64,000 nucleotides of DNA from Kribbella kalugense (GCF_004365875.1 NZ_SODF01000002.1:2234971-2298970); one strand, 5' to 3'. Positions 51,048 to 60,059 are shown, counted from the stretch's first letter. Notes: generated from the sequence alone by a model not told the origin. Numbers and translations: made by a program.

Positions 51048-51491
51048 ATGGATCCCTCGATGCCGGCCGAACCGCTCACCAACGCCATCGTGCGAGTGGC
51101 CCGCCTGCACCGGATGATCGCCGCGCAACTGCTGCGCCGCGTCGGCCTGCGGCTCGGCCAGGAGCTCGTGATGATGCAGTTGTGGGAGCGTGGTCCGCAG
51201 AGTCAGACGGAGCTGGTCCGGACGCTCGGCTCCGACTCCGCCACGATGACGCGGACCGTGCGCCGGCTGGAACAAGCCGGCTTCGTGCGGATCACACCCA
51301 GCGCCACCGACAAGCGCGCCACGGTCGTCGAGCCGACCCCGGCCAGTCAGTCCGTGCGGCGCGAGGTCGAGCGCATCTGGGCTCAGCTGGAAGAGAGCGC
51401 GACCGGCGACCTCACCCCGGCCGAACAGGCCGAGGCGTTGGTAGTTCTTCAGCGCATCGAGGACAGCCTCAGTCGCGCGGCGTCTGCCTAG
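51048..51491 (+). CDS. MarR-family regulator of the ene-reductase/efflux operon
   Basis: A 147-residue winged-helix regulator. TNAIVRVARLHRMIAAQLL is the dimer helix, LWERGPQSQTELVRTLG plus SDSATMTRTVRRLEQAGFV the HTH, and ITPSATDKRATVVEPT the wing. No conserved N-terminal Cys of the OhrR/QorR type is seen. ATG at 51048 is preferred to 51036 because the latter lies inside the -10 box. Its TAG stop overlaps the convergent glycosylase stop in CTAG. Confidence 0.88.
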   Translation: MDPSMPAEPLTNAIVRVARLHRMIAAQLLRRVGLRLGQELVMMQLWERGPQSQTELVRTLGSDSATMTRTVRRLEQAGFVRITPSATDKRATVVEPTPASQSVRREVERIWAQLEESATGDLTPAEQAEALVVLQRIEDSLSRAASA

Positions 51492-52786
51492 GCGGCGACC
51501 GCTTGGGCGACGGCCCGGCCGACGCGGCTGGTGGCGGTTACCTGGATGTGCTCTAGGTCCAGCCAGGCGGCCATAAGGCGGAGTTCAGTGGCCAAGGGGG
51601 CGACGAGGTCGGGTGGGTTCGGCTCTGCGGTGAGGGTGGGGACGACGAGCGTGGAGGTACGGCGGTCTGCCTTGAGGTCGACGCGGGCTACTAGGCGGTC
51701 GCCGAGGAGGAACGGCAGGACGTAGTACCCGTGGATGCGTTGTGGGGCTGGGGTGTAGATGCTGATGCGGTAGAAGAAGTCGAACAGGTGATGGGTGCGG
51801 TCGCGGTTCCAGATCAGCGGGTCGAACGGGGACAGCAGGGCGCGGGCGTTCTGGTCGATCGGGCGGTCCTTGGCTTCGTGCCAGCGGTAGCTCTGCTGGT
51901 TGACGCCTTCGACGCGGACGGGGATGAGTTCGCCGGCGTCTTTCAGTTCGCCGATCACCTGGCGGGCGGTTGCCGTGGGCAACGGGTAGTGAGCCTGACC
52001 GCTCGCACCGCAGAGTTCCTTGGCGGTAGCGATGCCGAGTCCGCGGGCCGCGATCCGGACCAGTTCGCGGCGGGCCTCGTCGGCAGTGGGTTCGGGAGCG
52101 GCGAGTACGTCGGCGGGCAGGACGCGCTCGGTCAGGTCGTACACCCGCTCGAAGTGCCGGCGGCCCGCGATCGTCACCTGGCCGGTGCAGAACAGGTACT
52201 CGATGGCGATCTTCGAATCCTGCCAGTTCCACATCCGGCCGGTGGTCGGATCCGGATCCGGATCGGTGCGCTTCCGCCGTACGCCGTCCGGACTCGCCTC
52301 GCCCGCGGTCAACGGGCCCTTCTCGGTGACGAGCTTGAGCACCTGCTCGACGTACCCGGGCCGCTCGGCGGTCAGCCGTCGCATCCCCGTCACGACCGAC
52401 CATGGCACGCCTACGTCCGGGCTCAGTTCTTCGTCCCACACCTGCCGCTCGGCCGCCCGCATCCGCCACCGCATCAGTGGATAGTTAGTGAGCGGGATCA
52501 ACGCCGCCTTGTGTCCCCAGAAGTACTCGAACAACTCCCGGCCCCGGCCCCACGCCAGCTTGTCGAGCATCTCCCGTGGATAGTTCCCCACCCGCGCGAA
52601 CACCGGCAGGTAATGCGACCGAGTGAGCACATTCACCGAATCCAACTGCAGCACGCCGGCCCGCCCGATCGCCTTCCGCACCGCCCGCACATCACCACGC
52701 CTAGGCCGCCCGTCCCCGAACCCCTGCGCACCCAACGCAACCCGCCGAGCAACCCCCACCGACACCTCATCACCCACAGCCGCCAC
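51488..52786 (-). CDS. AlkX/YcaQ-type DNA glycosylase, HTH_42 family
   Basis: A 432-residue protein of the HTH_42 superfamily, which unhooks interstrand DNA crosslinks and bulky alkyl adducts. The catalytic Gln-hydrophobic-Asp motif is visible as LQLDSV (about residues 46-51), the QxD form of AlkX/YcaQ rather than the QxQ form of antibiotic-cluster AlkZ. RSHYLPVFARVG, WGHKAALIPL and the C-terminal LSPFDPLIWNRDR and YTPAPQRIHGYYVLPFL blocks are typical. No natural-product cluster is adjacent, which supports a housekeeping repair role. Confidence 0.85.
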   Translation of the reverse strand: MAAVGDEVSVGVARRVALGAQGFGDGRPRRGDVRAVRKAIGRAGVLQLDSVNVLTRSHYLPVFARVGNYPREMLDKLAWGRGRELFEYFWGHKAALIPLTNYPLMRWRMRAAERQVWDEELSPDVGVPWSVVTGMRRLTAERPGYVEQVLKLVTEKGPLTAGEASPDGVRRKRTDPDPDPTTGRMWNWQDSKIAIEYLFCTGQVTIAGRRHFERVYDLTERVLPADVLAAPEPTADEARRELVRIAARGLGIATAKELCGASGQAHYPLPTATARQVIGELKDAGELIPVRVEGVNQQSYRWHEAKDRPIDQNARALLSPFDPLIWNRDRTHHLFDFFYRISIYTPAPQRIHGYYVLPFLLGDRLVARVDLKADRRTSTLVVPTLTAEPNPPDLVAPLATELRLMAAWLDLEHIQVTATSRVGRAVAQAVAA

Positions 52787-52831
52787 AAACCGAACCTATA
52801 GCGCGACACTGGCCAGTCCCTACAGATCCGC

Positions 52832-53449
52832 CTATTGCGCAGTCGTCTGCTCTGTTGCGTGTTGGCGGCGGTTGCGGTGCCAGAGGGCCCAGCTGACGAG
52901 GAGGCCTAGGGCGGCTATGTGCATTAGTGGTGACAGGTTTGCCATCGTGTTGACGGGGAGGGTGTAGACCAGCACCAGGCGGATGATTGCGTCTGCCAGG
53001 AGGACGCCGCCGAAGACTGCGGTGAGTGAGGTGAAGTGCTTGCGGAACGCCGGATCGTTGGGCCAGCGCGCGTCCCAGTCGGCGAGTACTTCGGGCTTGC
53101 CGGCGTTGGCCTTGCGGGCGAGCGTGTAGACGAGCGGTCGGCGAATCAGACACGAGCCGACCAGTAGCAGTCCCGCCGCGCCAGACAGCACGGACTCCTT
53201 CGCGAGCAGAATCCGGGGGTCGCCGGTGAGCAGGGATACGACGAGCAGTAAGGCGAAGGTGCCGCCGACAACGGCTGCGATTCCGTTCAGGCGCCGCTGT
53301 ACGACGGCGACAAAAGCGACCCGCAGTAGAGCAGCACCTGCGGCGGCGGCGAGGGACGGGAAGACGTCGTACCCGAGGATGCGGCCGGCGTAGTAGACGA
53401 CGATCGGCAGGCCGACGTCCCAGAGCAGACCGGTGAGGAGCTTGCGCAT
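52832..53449 (-). CDS. VC0807-like membrane protein
   Basis: A 205-residue membrane protein with six predicted helices: LLWDVGLPIVVYYAGRIL, LAAAAGAALLRVAF, GIAAVVGGTFALLLVV, LSGAAGLLLVGSCL, VFGGVLLADAIIRLVLVYT and MHIAALGLLVSWALW. A cytosolic loop contains DWDARWPNDPAFRKHF, a pattern shared by VC0807-type proteins of unknown function. It faces a TetR gene, and a 31-bp dyad lies 12 bp upstream of its ATG, so it is probably the repressor's target. Confidence 0.75.
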   Translation of the reverse strand: MRKLLTGLLWDVGLPIVVYYAGRILGYDVFPSLAAAAGAALLRVAFVAVVQRRLNGIAAVVGGTFALLLVVSLLTGDPRILLAKESVLSGAAGLLLVGSCLIRRPLVYTLARKANAGKPEVLADWDARWPNDPAFRKHFTSLTAVFGGVLLADAIIRLVLVYTLPVNTMANLSPLMHIAALGLLVSWALWHRNRRQHATEQTTAQ

Positions 53450-53461
53450 GATTCGAACCCT

Positions 53462-53492
53462 TCTCTTAAGATACTGCTAGTAGCTTAAGAGA
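53462..53492. promoter_or_regulatory. Palindromic operator between VC0807-like gene and tetR
   Basis: TCTCTTAAG (53462-53470) and CTTAAGAGA (53484-53492) are perfect inverted arms with a 13-bp spacer, in the 92-bp divergent gap. Confidence 0.75.
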
Positions 53493-53541
53493 GGGCAGAG
53501 GAGCCGAATTAGGCCGAATGTCATGAGATACCCTGAGTATC

Positions 53542-54138
53542 GTGACGACACGGCGGCGGGGTGCTGCGCTGGAGCAGGCGATCCTGCAGGCGGCGGTCGA
53601 CGAGCTGATGGAGGTCGGGTACCGCGAGCTGACGATGGACAACGTCGCCGCCCGGGCCGGCACCGCGAAGAACGTGATCTACCGGCGTTGGCCGAGTCGG
53701 GCCGCGCTGTGCATCGCGGCGTACCGGCACATGCTTCCGACCGGTCCCGACTCGACGCCCGACACCGGCTCGCTGCGCGGTGACGCGCTCGCGCTGCTCA
53801 CCCGCGCCAACGACCGGATGGCCTCGCCGTTCGGCCGCATCCTCCGTCAGCTTCTCGGCGACATCCAGTCCGACCCCGAGCGGATGCGCGAACTGCGCGA
53901 CCAGGTCGGCCGCGCCGGCGTCTCGCACTGGCTGACCGTGATGGCCCGAGCTGCGAGCCGAGGCGAAGTCGGCCAATCCGCCCTCACCCCGCGCGTGGCC
54001 ACGGTCGCGGTCGACCTGCTCCGCAACGAGTACGCCCTCAACGGCGCGACCGCGGTCTCGAACGACGTCCTGACCGAGATCGTCGACCAGATCTTCCTCC
54101 CGCTGGCAATGCAGTCGGGCTCAATCGGTCATGACTGA
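53542..54138 (+). CDS. TetR-family regulator
   Basis: A 198-residue regulator with HTH YRELTMDNVAARAGTAKNVIY followed by RRWPSRAALCIAAY (about residues 27-63) and a helical ligand domain. It uses a GTG start at 53542. It is divergent from the VC0807-like membrane gene with a clean dyad between them. Its last 18 nt overlap the end of the convergent EVE-domain gene. Confidence 0.85.
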   Translation: MTTRRRGAALEQAILQAAVDELMEVGYRELTMDNVAARAGTAKNVIYRRWPSRAALCIAAYRHMLPTGPDSTPDTGSLRGDALALLTRANDRMASPFGRILRQLLGDIQSDPERMRELRDQVGRAGVSHWLTVMARAASRGEVGQSALTPRVATVAVDLLRNEYALNGATAVSNDVLTEIVDQIFLPLAMQSGSIGHD

Positions 54139-54552
54139 TCGCAGCGCCTCGAAGTCCTCCGGTTCCAGCGGGACCAGGCCGCGGCGGAGTTGGTAGCCCC
54201 AGTTCGGTTGCTGAGTCAGCCTCAGCTCGACCGCTTTGACGTCTGCGCGATGCACCGGCAGGAACTCGATCCGTCGGCGCCAAGGTTGGACAACGCCATG
54301 CGAGCCCATGTTCATGGCCTCTGCCTGGTACGGCGTCGTGTCGGCGACGACTCCGAGCGCGGTGAACGCTCGGAGCGGACTCTTCTCGCCGTACCGCTCG
54401 GTCGGGGAGTAGATCACGAACCCGTCGCCCTGCTGGAGCCGTGCGACGCCGTACCGCTTGCCGTGGTTGAGCTGGATGAAGCCGCCGTCGACCGCCCGCT
54501 GGGTGTGATCCGCGGAGATCACACCCAGCCAGGCCCTCTGAAGATCTGTCAT
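54121..54552 (-). CDS. EVE-domain protein
   Basis: A 143-residue EVE (PUA-like) domain protein. The family opening WLGVISADHTQRAVDGGFIQLNHGK and the binding-pocket residues in QGDGFVIYSP and the WRRRIEFLP strand are present. EVE domains bind modified bases in DNA or RNA. It starts 4 nt after tctA on the same strand, so it is the last gene of that transcript, though no functional link to tricarboxylate uptake is apparent. ATG at 54552 is preferred; the frame extends to 54582 inside tctA. Confidence 0.85.
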   Translation of the reverse strand: MTDLQRAWLGVISADHTQRAVDGGFIQLNHGKRYGVARLQQGDGFVIYSPTERYGEKSPLRAFTALGVVADTTPYQAEAMNMGSHGVVQPWRRRIEFLPVHRADVKAVELRLTQQPNWGYQLRRGLVPLEPEDFEALRSVMTD

Positions 54553-54556
54553 AGGA

Positions 54557-56071
54557 CTACTGTCCGCCGGAATATACGACATCTTTCGTCATGATTTTGC
54601 GGCGGAGTTTCGCGACCAGCGGCCAGGCGATCAGCAGCAGGATGACGGCGTAGATCACGTACGCGACCGGACCGCCGATCAGGCCGGAGGCGTTGCCGTT
54701 GGAGAGCTGGAGCGCCATTCGGGCCTGCCGTTCGGCGATCGGGCCGAGGATCACGCCGATGATGAGCGGGAGTACCGGCAAACCGAACCGTCGCATCCCG
54801 AACCCGAGCAGGCCGAGGACCAGGAGCAGCAACAAGTCCAGCGGCTGCGCGTTCACGGCGTACGCACCCATCGAGGCGAAGAAGATGATCCCGGCGTACA
54901 GGTACGGCCGTGGGATCTGCAGCAGCTTCGCCCAGGCCGGCGCCAGCGGCAGGTTGAGCAGAAGCAGGAACAGGTTGCCGATGAACAGACTCGCGATCAG
55001 CGCCCACACCAGCTTCGACTCTCGCTGGAACAGCAGCGGCCCGGGCTGGATGCCGTACGACGTGAACGCGGCCAGCATCACCGCAGCGGTTGCGTTCGTC
55101 GGCAGACCGAGTGCGAGCATCGGAACCAGCGTCCCGGCGGCCGATGCGTTGTTCGCCGCCTCCGGCCCGGCGACGCCCTCGATCGCACCGTGCCCGAACT
55201 CCTCTGGATGCTTGGAGAGCTTCTTCTCCGTCGCGTACGACAGGAACGTCGGGATCTCGGCACCGCCCGCCGGCAGCGCTCCGATCGGGAAGCCGTACGC
55301 CGTCCCACGCAGCCACGGCTTCCACGAGCGACGCCAGTCCGACTTACCCATCCACGGCCGCCCGACCGGGATCACCGTGCCCGGATTCCGCCGCAGATGG
55401 GCAGCGACCCAAAGCGCTTCACCGACCGCGAAGATGCCGACGGCAACCACTACGACATCGATGCCGTCGGCAAGCTGTGGTACGCCGAACGTCAACCGCT
55501 GCTGCCCCGTCACCTTGTCGATCCCGACCAGCCCAATCACCAGACCGAGCAGCAACGCCGCGAACCCGCGGATCCGGGACGACCCGAGCACTGACGTCGC
55601 ACCGGCGAACGCGAGCAGCATGATCGCCAAGTAGTCCGGCGCACCCAGGCTGATCGCGAATTTCACCACCTGCGGTGCCACCAGCACCAGCAATACAGTC
55701 CCGATCGTCCCGGCCACGAACGACCCGATCGCGGCCGTCGCCAACGCCTGCGCGGCCCGTCCGGCCCGCGCCATCTTGTTGCCCTCGATCGCCGTCACCA
55801 CCGATGACGACTCGCCTGGCGTGTTCAACAGGATCGACGTGGTCGAGCCGCCGTACATGCCGCCGTAGAAGATGCCGGCGAACATGATGAACGCCTGCAC
55901 CGGCTCGAGTCCGTACGTGATCGGCAGCAGCAGCGCGACCGTCATCGCCGGCCCGATCCCGGGCAGTACGCCGACCGCCGTACCGACAATGACGCCGACC
56001 AGCGCGAGCAGCAGGTTGATCGGGGTCAGCACGTCACCGAACCCCTGCATCAGATTCATCAGGTTGTCCAT
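54557..56071 (-). CDS. tctA: Tripartite tricarboxylate transporter, large permease
   Basis: A 504-residue membrane protein with about twelve helices. The TctA signatures GVLPGIGPAMTVALLLP and YGGSTTSILLNTPGE appear in the first half, and the inverted-repeat partner ALPAGGAEIPTFLSYATE with KKLSK, plus ALGLPTNATAAVML, in the second. It forms the channel with TctB and takes citrate-like acids from TctC, driven by an ion gradient. Gene order on this strand is tctC-tctB-tctA with 4-nt and 1-nt overlaps. Confidence 0.95.
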   Translation of the reverse strand: MDNLMNLMQGFGDVLTPINLLLALVGVIVGTAVGVLPGIGPAMTVALLLPITYGLEPVQAFIMFAGIFYGGMYGGSTTSILLNTPGESSSVVTAIEGNKMARAGRAAQALATAAIGSFVAGTIGTVLLVLVAPQVVKFAISLGAPDYLAIMLLAFAGATSVLGSSRIRGFAALLLGLVIGLVGIDKVTGQQRLTFGVPQLADGIDVVVVAVGIFAVGEALWVAAHLRRNPGTVIPVGRPWMGKSDWRRSWKPWLRGTAYGFPIGALPAGGAEIPTFLSYATEKKLSKHPEEFGHGAIEGVAGPEAANNASAAGTLVPMLALGLPTNATAAVMLAAFTSYGIQPGPLLFQRESKLVWALIASLFIGNLFLLLLNLPLAPAWAKLLQIPRPYLYAGIIFFASMGAYAVNAQPLDLLLLLVLGLLGFGMRRFGLPVLPLIIGVILGPIAERQARMALQLSNGNASGLIGGPVAYVIYAVILLLIAWPLVAKLRRKIMTKDVVYSGGQ

Positions 56072-56574
56072 CAGAGAATCCCTTGCAGTACGCCGGCCGG
56101 CAGGTTGACCCCGAGTCCGATCGCGAACGCGTAGAACGTGGTCAGCGACAGCGCGACGGCGATGAAGACGTTGCGGATGTGGTGCCGGCTACCGAGCGCG
56201 AACGCCGATCCCCAGAACAGCAAGGTCCCGCTGATGACCCAGCCGAGCGGCTCGATCACCGCGAGGTTGACCACGAAGGCTCCGACGAGCAACAGAACAG
56301 TCTTCCAGTCCACCGGCAGTGTCGGGTCGACGTCCTCGCCGGCTTCGGCTTCACCGGTCCCGCCGCGGGCGACGTCGACGGCGTACAGCACGGCGACGAC
56401 GAGCAGCAGTACGCCGAGCACGATCGGGACCGGTTTCGGGCCGATCGGATCGTTGCTGTTGGCAATGTGCCGGATCCGGGCGGCGTCGACGATCACCAGG
56501 ACGCCGACCACCGCCAGGAACCCACACACTCCGAACTGCGCACGATCCGGCCGCCGGGTAGCGGCCTCGGTCAT
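56071..56574 (-). CDS. tctB: Tripartite tricarboxylate transporter, small permease
   Basis: A 167-residue protein with four predicted helices (FGVCGFLAVVGVLVIVD, VPIVLGVLLLVVAVLYAVD, VLLLVGAFVVNLAVIEPLGW and VFIAVALSLTTFYAFAIGLG) and a charged loop EAGEDVDPTLP between the second and third. This is the normal TctB plan. Overlaps in ATGA with tctC upstream and in TGATG with tctA downstream. Confidence 0.92.
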   Translation of the reverse strand: MTEAATRRPDRAQFGVCGFLAVVGVLVIVDAARIRHIANSNDPIGPKPVPIVLGVLLLVVAVLYAVDVARGGTGEAEAGEDVDPTLPVDWKTVLLLVGAFVVNLAVIEPLGWVISGTLLFWGSAFALGSRHHIRNVFIAVALSLTTFYAFAIGLGVNLPAGVLQGIL

Positions 56575-57569
56575 GCGGCGAGGCCCAACTTGGTCAGGAT
56601 GTCGGCGACCGCCTTGTCCTGGTCGGTGAGGAACTTGCCGAACTCGTCACCGGTCACGAACGCGTCGCTCCAGCCGTGCTTCTGCAGCTCGGACTTCCAC
56701 TCGGCCGAGTCGTGCATCTTCGTCAGGGCGTCGATCCAGACCTTCTTGTCCGCGTCGCTGATCCCAGGCGGAGCGACGATGCCACGCCAGTTCGTGAACA
56801 CCAGGTCGATTCCGGACGACTTCAGCGTCGGCACGTCCTTCAGCGCGTCGATCGGCTTCTCGCTCGTGACCGCGAGGACGCGGACCTGACCGCTCTCGAC
56901 CTGGTCCAGGAACTCGCCGAATCCGCTGGCACCGAAGGCGATCTTGCTCCCCAGCAGGGCGGGCAGCAGCTCGCCGCCACCGTCGTACGAGACGAAGTTG
57001 ACGTTCTTCGGGTCGATGCCGACGGTCTGCGCGAGCTGCATCGGCAGCAGGTGGTCCGGTCCGCCCGGCGACGAACCGCCGCCGACCGCCATCCCCTTCG
57101 GGTTCGCCTTCCAGGCCGTGACCAGGTCGCCGATCGTCTTGTACGGCGAGTTCTTCGGTACGACGATCGCACCGGCCTCCTCGACCAGCTTCGCCAGCGG
57201 AGTGGTCTGGGTGAGCGTCGCCTTCGACTTCGAGGTGTACGTCGCGCCGACCACGCCGAGCCCCATCTGCATGGCGAGCTTGCCGTTGCCCTTCTCGTTC
57301 ACGGTCCGCTGCAGGCCGACCGTACCGCCGGCGCCGGGCAGGTTGAACACCTGCACGCCGGTCGCGATCTTCGCGTCGTCCATCACCTTCGCGGCGACCC
57401 GGGCAGTGGTGTCGTACCCACCGCCGGCCGTGTTCGGCACCATCAGCCGCAGGCCGGTCGCGGGCTTGCCGCTATCGGCGTTCGAGTCGGATTTGTTCGC
57501 AGTCGCGCCGCAGGCGGTCACGCTGGCGAGCGCGAGCGCTGCTGTGGTGACCCAGAGCATCGGCCTCAT
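56571..57569 (-). CDS. tctC: Tricarboxylate-binding lipoprotein
   Basis: A 332-residue solute-binding protein of the Bug/TctC family. The lipoprotein signal ends SVTA-C (Cys20). The mature part shows LRLMVPNTAGGGYDTTAR, the anion-binding loop GAGGTVGLQR and the Asp-containing GGGSSPGGPDHL ligand loop. VNFVSYDGGGELLPALLG and NWRGIVAPPG follow as expected. Its ligand is probably citrate, tricarballylate or a related acid. ATG at 57569 is followed at once by the signal peptide; the longer frame to 57701 runs into the divergent promoter region. Confidence 0.92.
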   Translation of the reverse strand: MRPMLWVTTAALALASVTACGATANKSDSNADSGKPATGLRLMVPNTAGGGYDTTARVAAKVMDDAKIATGVQVFNLPGAGGTVGLQRTVNEKGNGKLAMQMGLGVVGATYTSKSKATLTQTTPLAKLVEEAGAIVVPKNSPYKTIGDLVTAWKANPKGMAVGGGSSPGGPDHLLPMQLAQTVGIDPKNVNFVSYDGGGELLPALLGSKIAFGASGFGEFLDQVESGQVRVLAVTSEKPIDALKDVPTLKSSGIDLVFTNWRGIVAPPGISDADKKVWIDALTKMHDSAEWKSELQKHGWSDAFVTGDEFGKFLTDQDKAVADILTKLGLAA

Positions 57570-57750
57570 GGCGGGGTCCCTTTCGGTGGGGGTCAGGTGG
57601 CGACGATCGTGGACCTCCGGTGGGTACGGCGTCTGCGTTGTGGCCGCAGCGGTGGTTGAGTTCATTGTGGTCACGAGCGGAATCAGGGTGAAGTGTGGCA
57701 CTTGAACGCTCGAGCGGTGATCATGCGGCAGAACCGGTTAGGAGGTGGGT

Positions 57751-59397
57751 ATGGCGATCAGAAGGCGGCCGACGCTGGCTGGGCAGCTGCTCGTGCTGCA
57801 GCTGGCGATCGTGGTGATCGTGCTCGTCGCCGTCGCCGCGGTCTCGCTCGCGCAGTCCGCCGCCACCTTCAACCGGGTCGAGGGCCGTCGGGTGACCGCA
57901 TTGGCCGAGCAACTCTCCGGGAACCAGACGCTGCGGTTCGGCATCCGGCACCCCGCGCCCTCGGAGGTCCTCGCACCGTTGCTCCAGACAACGTTGACGC
58001 AGTCCGGCGTCACCTCGATCACCGTCGCCGACGCGAACGGCCGGATCGTCGCGGCCACGAACCCCACCACCATCGGCAGTTCGTTGACCCTCGGTGATCC
58101 CTGGGTGGCCCAAGGCCGCGGATGGTCCGGTGAGTTGCGGCTCGGAGATGGGCAGGAGCTGGTCTCGCAGGTCCCCGTGCTCAGTCAGGGCACGGACGCG
58201 GCCGGTCGGCCGGACGGGACCCTCGGCAACCACATCGGCACGGTGATGGTCGGCGAGCAGGCTCCTTCTATCTGGCAACGGTTGCGCGGAGCATCGTCGT
58301 ACCTGGCGATCTATCTCGGCATCGCGTGCGTACTCGGGCTGCTCGGGTCATGGTTGCTCGCTCGCCGGATCAAGCGGCAGACGCTCGGGCTCGAGCCGCG
58401 CGAGATCGCCGGGCTGGCCGAGCATCGGGAGGCGATGCTGTACGGGCTGGCCGAGGGAGTCGTTGCCCTGGACCCCCATCTGCGCGTCACGCTGGTGAAC
58501 GACGTCGGCCGGCGGCTGCTCGACCTGCCTTCGAGCGCGGTCGGGCGCAGTCTCGACGAGCTGGGGATCGAGGGCCGGTTGCGCGACGTACTCGCCGGTG
58601 AGGACGAGGCGCGCGACGCGGTCGTCGTACGGCGTGGGCGCGTGCTGGTGATGAACCGGATGGAAGTCCTGAAGGATGGGCGATCACTCGGTTCGGTGAC
58701 GACGCTGCGGGACCGGACCGAGCTGGCGCAACTCGAGCGAGAGCTGGGATCGTTCCGTTCGTCTGCCGAACTACTCCGGGCCCAGACGCACGAGTTCGCG
58801 AACCAGCTGCACACGATCTCTGGCCTGATCCAGATCGGGGAGTACGACGAGGTTGTCACGTACGTCGGCGCGCTCAACCGCTATCGTGAGTCGCTCGACC
58901 TGACCGTGACCCGGCGGGTCCACGACACCGCGGTCGCTGCCCTGCTAATGGCGAAGTCCTCGCTCGCGGCCGAACGCCGCGTCGAGCTCCGGGTGTCCGA
59001 ACGTACGACGCTGCTCCGGCTCGACCCTGCGCTGTCCGCCGACGTGGCGACCGTCCTCGGCAACCTGGTCGACAACGCCGTCGACGCGGCCGCGCAGTCC
59101 GGTACGCCGCTGTCGCCCGCGTGGGTCGAGGTCGAACTGCGGCAGGACGCGACGAGCGTGGAGATTGTGGTCCGCGACTCCGGTCCCGGGGTGGCGCCCG
59201 AGTTGGCGCAGGAGGTGTTCGCCCACGGTTTCACCACCAAGGCCGCGGCCGAGGGCGAACGCGGGATCGGGCTCGCGATGACCCGGCTGATCTGCCGCCG
59301 ACGCGGTGGCGAGGTCGCCGTCACCAACAACGACGACGGCGGCGCCGCGTTCGTCGCCCGGATGTCCGCCCAGCGCACCCCGGAAGGAGCCCGATGA
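57751..59397 (+). CDS. Sensor histidine kinase, CitA/DcuS-like
   Basis: A 548-residue membrane kinase. Two helices (about residues 12-34 and 185-205) enclose an extracytoplasmic PAS-like sensor domain. A cytosolic PAS follows (HREAMLYGLAEGVVALDPHLR). The dimerisation/phospho-acceptor segment reads LLRAQTHEFANQLHTISGLI, with the H-E-F-x-N-x-L-H form of the CitA/DcuS class. The ATPase domain has LGNLVDNAVDAA (N box), DSGPGVAPE (G1) and ERGIGLAM (G2). It faces tctCBA, so the ligand is probably a tricarboxylate. ATG at 57751 has GGAGG 5 nt upstream. Confidence 0.92.
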   Translation: MAIRRRPTLAGQLLVLQLAIVVIVLVAVAAVSLAQSAATFNRVEGRRVTALAEQLSGNQTLRFGIRHPAPSEVLAPLLQTTLTQSGVTSITVADANGRIVAATNPTTIGSSLTLGDPWVAQGRGWSGELRLGDGQELVSQVPVLSQGTDAAGRPDGTLGNHIGTVMVGEQAPSIWQRLRGASSYLAIYLGIACVLGLLGSWLLARRIKRQTLGLEPREIAGLAEHREAMLYGLAEGVVALDPHLRVTLVNDVGRRLLDLPSSAVGRSLDELGIEGRLRDVLAGEDEARDAVVVRRGRVLVMNRMEVLKDGRSLGSVTTLRDRTELAQLERELGSFRSSAELLRAQTHEFANQLHTISGLIQIGEYDEVVTYVGALNRYRESLDLTVTRRVHDTAVAALLMAKSSLAAERRVELRVSERTTLLRLDPALSADVATVLGNLVDNAVDAAAQSGTPLSPAWVEVELRQDATSVEIVVRDSGPGVAPELAQEVFAHGFTTKAAAEGERGIGLAMTRLICRRRGGEVAVTNNDDGGAAFVARMSAQRTPEGAR

Positions 59398-60059
59398 TCA
59401 CCGTCCTGGTCGTCGACGACGACTTCATGGTCGCCCGTATTCACCGAGGCTTTGTCGACCGGGTGGACGGCTTCGAGGTCGTCGGTACGGCGAACTCCGG
59501 TGACCAGGCCGTAGCCGCGCTGTCCTCGTTGCGCCCTGATCTGGTCCTGCTCGACCTCTATCTACCTGACGTCTTCGGCCTGGACCTGATCGCCCGGATG
59601 CGCGCCGTACAGCCGGAGGTCGACATCCTCGTCATCACAGCTGCCCGCGAGGCCGACGCCGTACGCGGTGCTGTGCGGCAGGGGGTCGTCAACTACCTGC
59701 TGAAACCCTTCGGTTTCGAGGATCTGAGGACCCGTCTGCAGGAGTACGCCCGCCGCCGCGCCAGCGTCCCCGACCAGGTCACCTCCCAAGCCGACGTCGA
59801 CCGAGTCCTCGCCCCCGCCGGACCGCAGGTCAACCGCCTGCCCAAGGGCCTCAGCCAGGAAACCTGCGATCTGGTGGCCGCAGCCCTCCGTACCACCCCG
59901 AAGAACTTGTCAGCCGCCGAATGCGCCGAAAAAGTAGGCATCTCCCGAGTCAGCGCCCGCCGCTACCTCGAGTTCTTCTGCACCCGGGGCCAAGCCGAAG
60001 TAGCCCTCCGCTACGGCACCACCGGCCGCCCAGAACGCCGCTACCACTGGAGAACCTGA
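59394..60059 (+). CDS. Response regulator, CitB/DcuR-like
   Basis: A 221-residue regulator. Receiver domain residues 1-120 with acidic pocket VVDDDFM, phospho-acceptor D54 in LLDLYLPD, Thr/Ala switch in ITAARE and Lys in YLLKPFG. The C-terminal HTH (SAAECAEKVGISRVSARRYL) is the DcuR/CitB type. The ATG at 59394 overlaps the kinase stop in ATGA; an upstream continuation of the frame is only noise inside the kinase gene. It most likely activates tctCBA. Confidence 0.93.
   Translation: MITVLVVDDDFMVARIHRGFVDRVDGFEVVGTANSGDQAVAALSSLRPDLVLLDLYLPDVFGLDLIARMRAVQPEVDILVITAAREADAVRGAVRQGVVNYLLKPFGFEDLRTRLQEYARRRASVPDQVTSQADVDRVLAPAGPQVNRLPKGLSQETCDLVAAALRTTPKNLSAAECAEKVGISRVSARRYLEFFCTRGQAEVALRYGTTGRPERRYHWRT

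Noticed and set aside
53450..53460. GATTCGAACCC, resembling the T-arm of a minus-strand tRNA
   Set aside because: No acceptor, D-arm or anticodon stem can be built around it, and it overlaps a start codon region and TetR operator.
59121..59393. Upstream extension of the response regulator frame
   Set aside because: It lies inside the kinase ATPase domain. The receiver domain begins exactly at the ATG at 59394.
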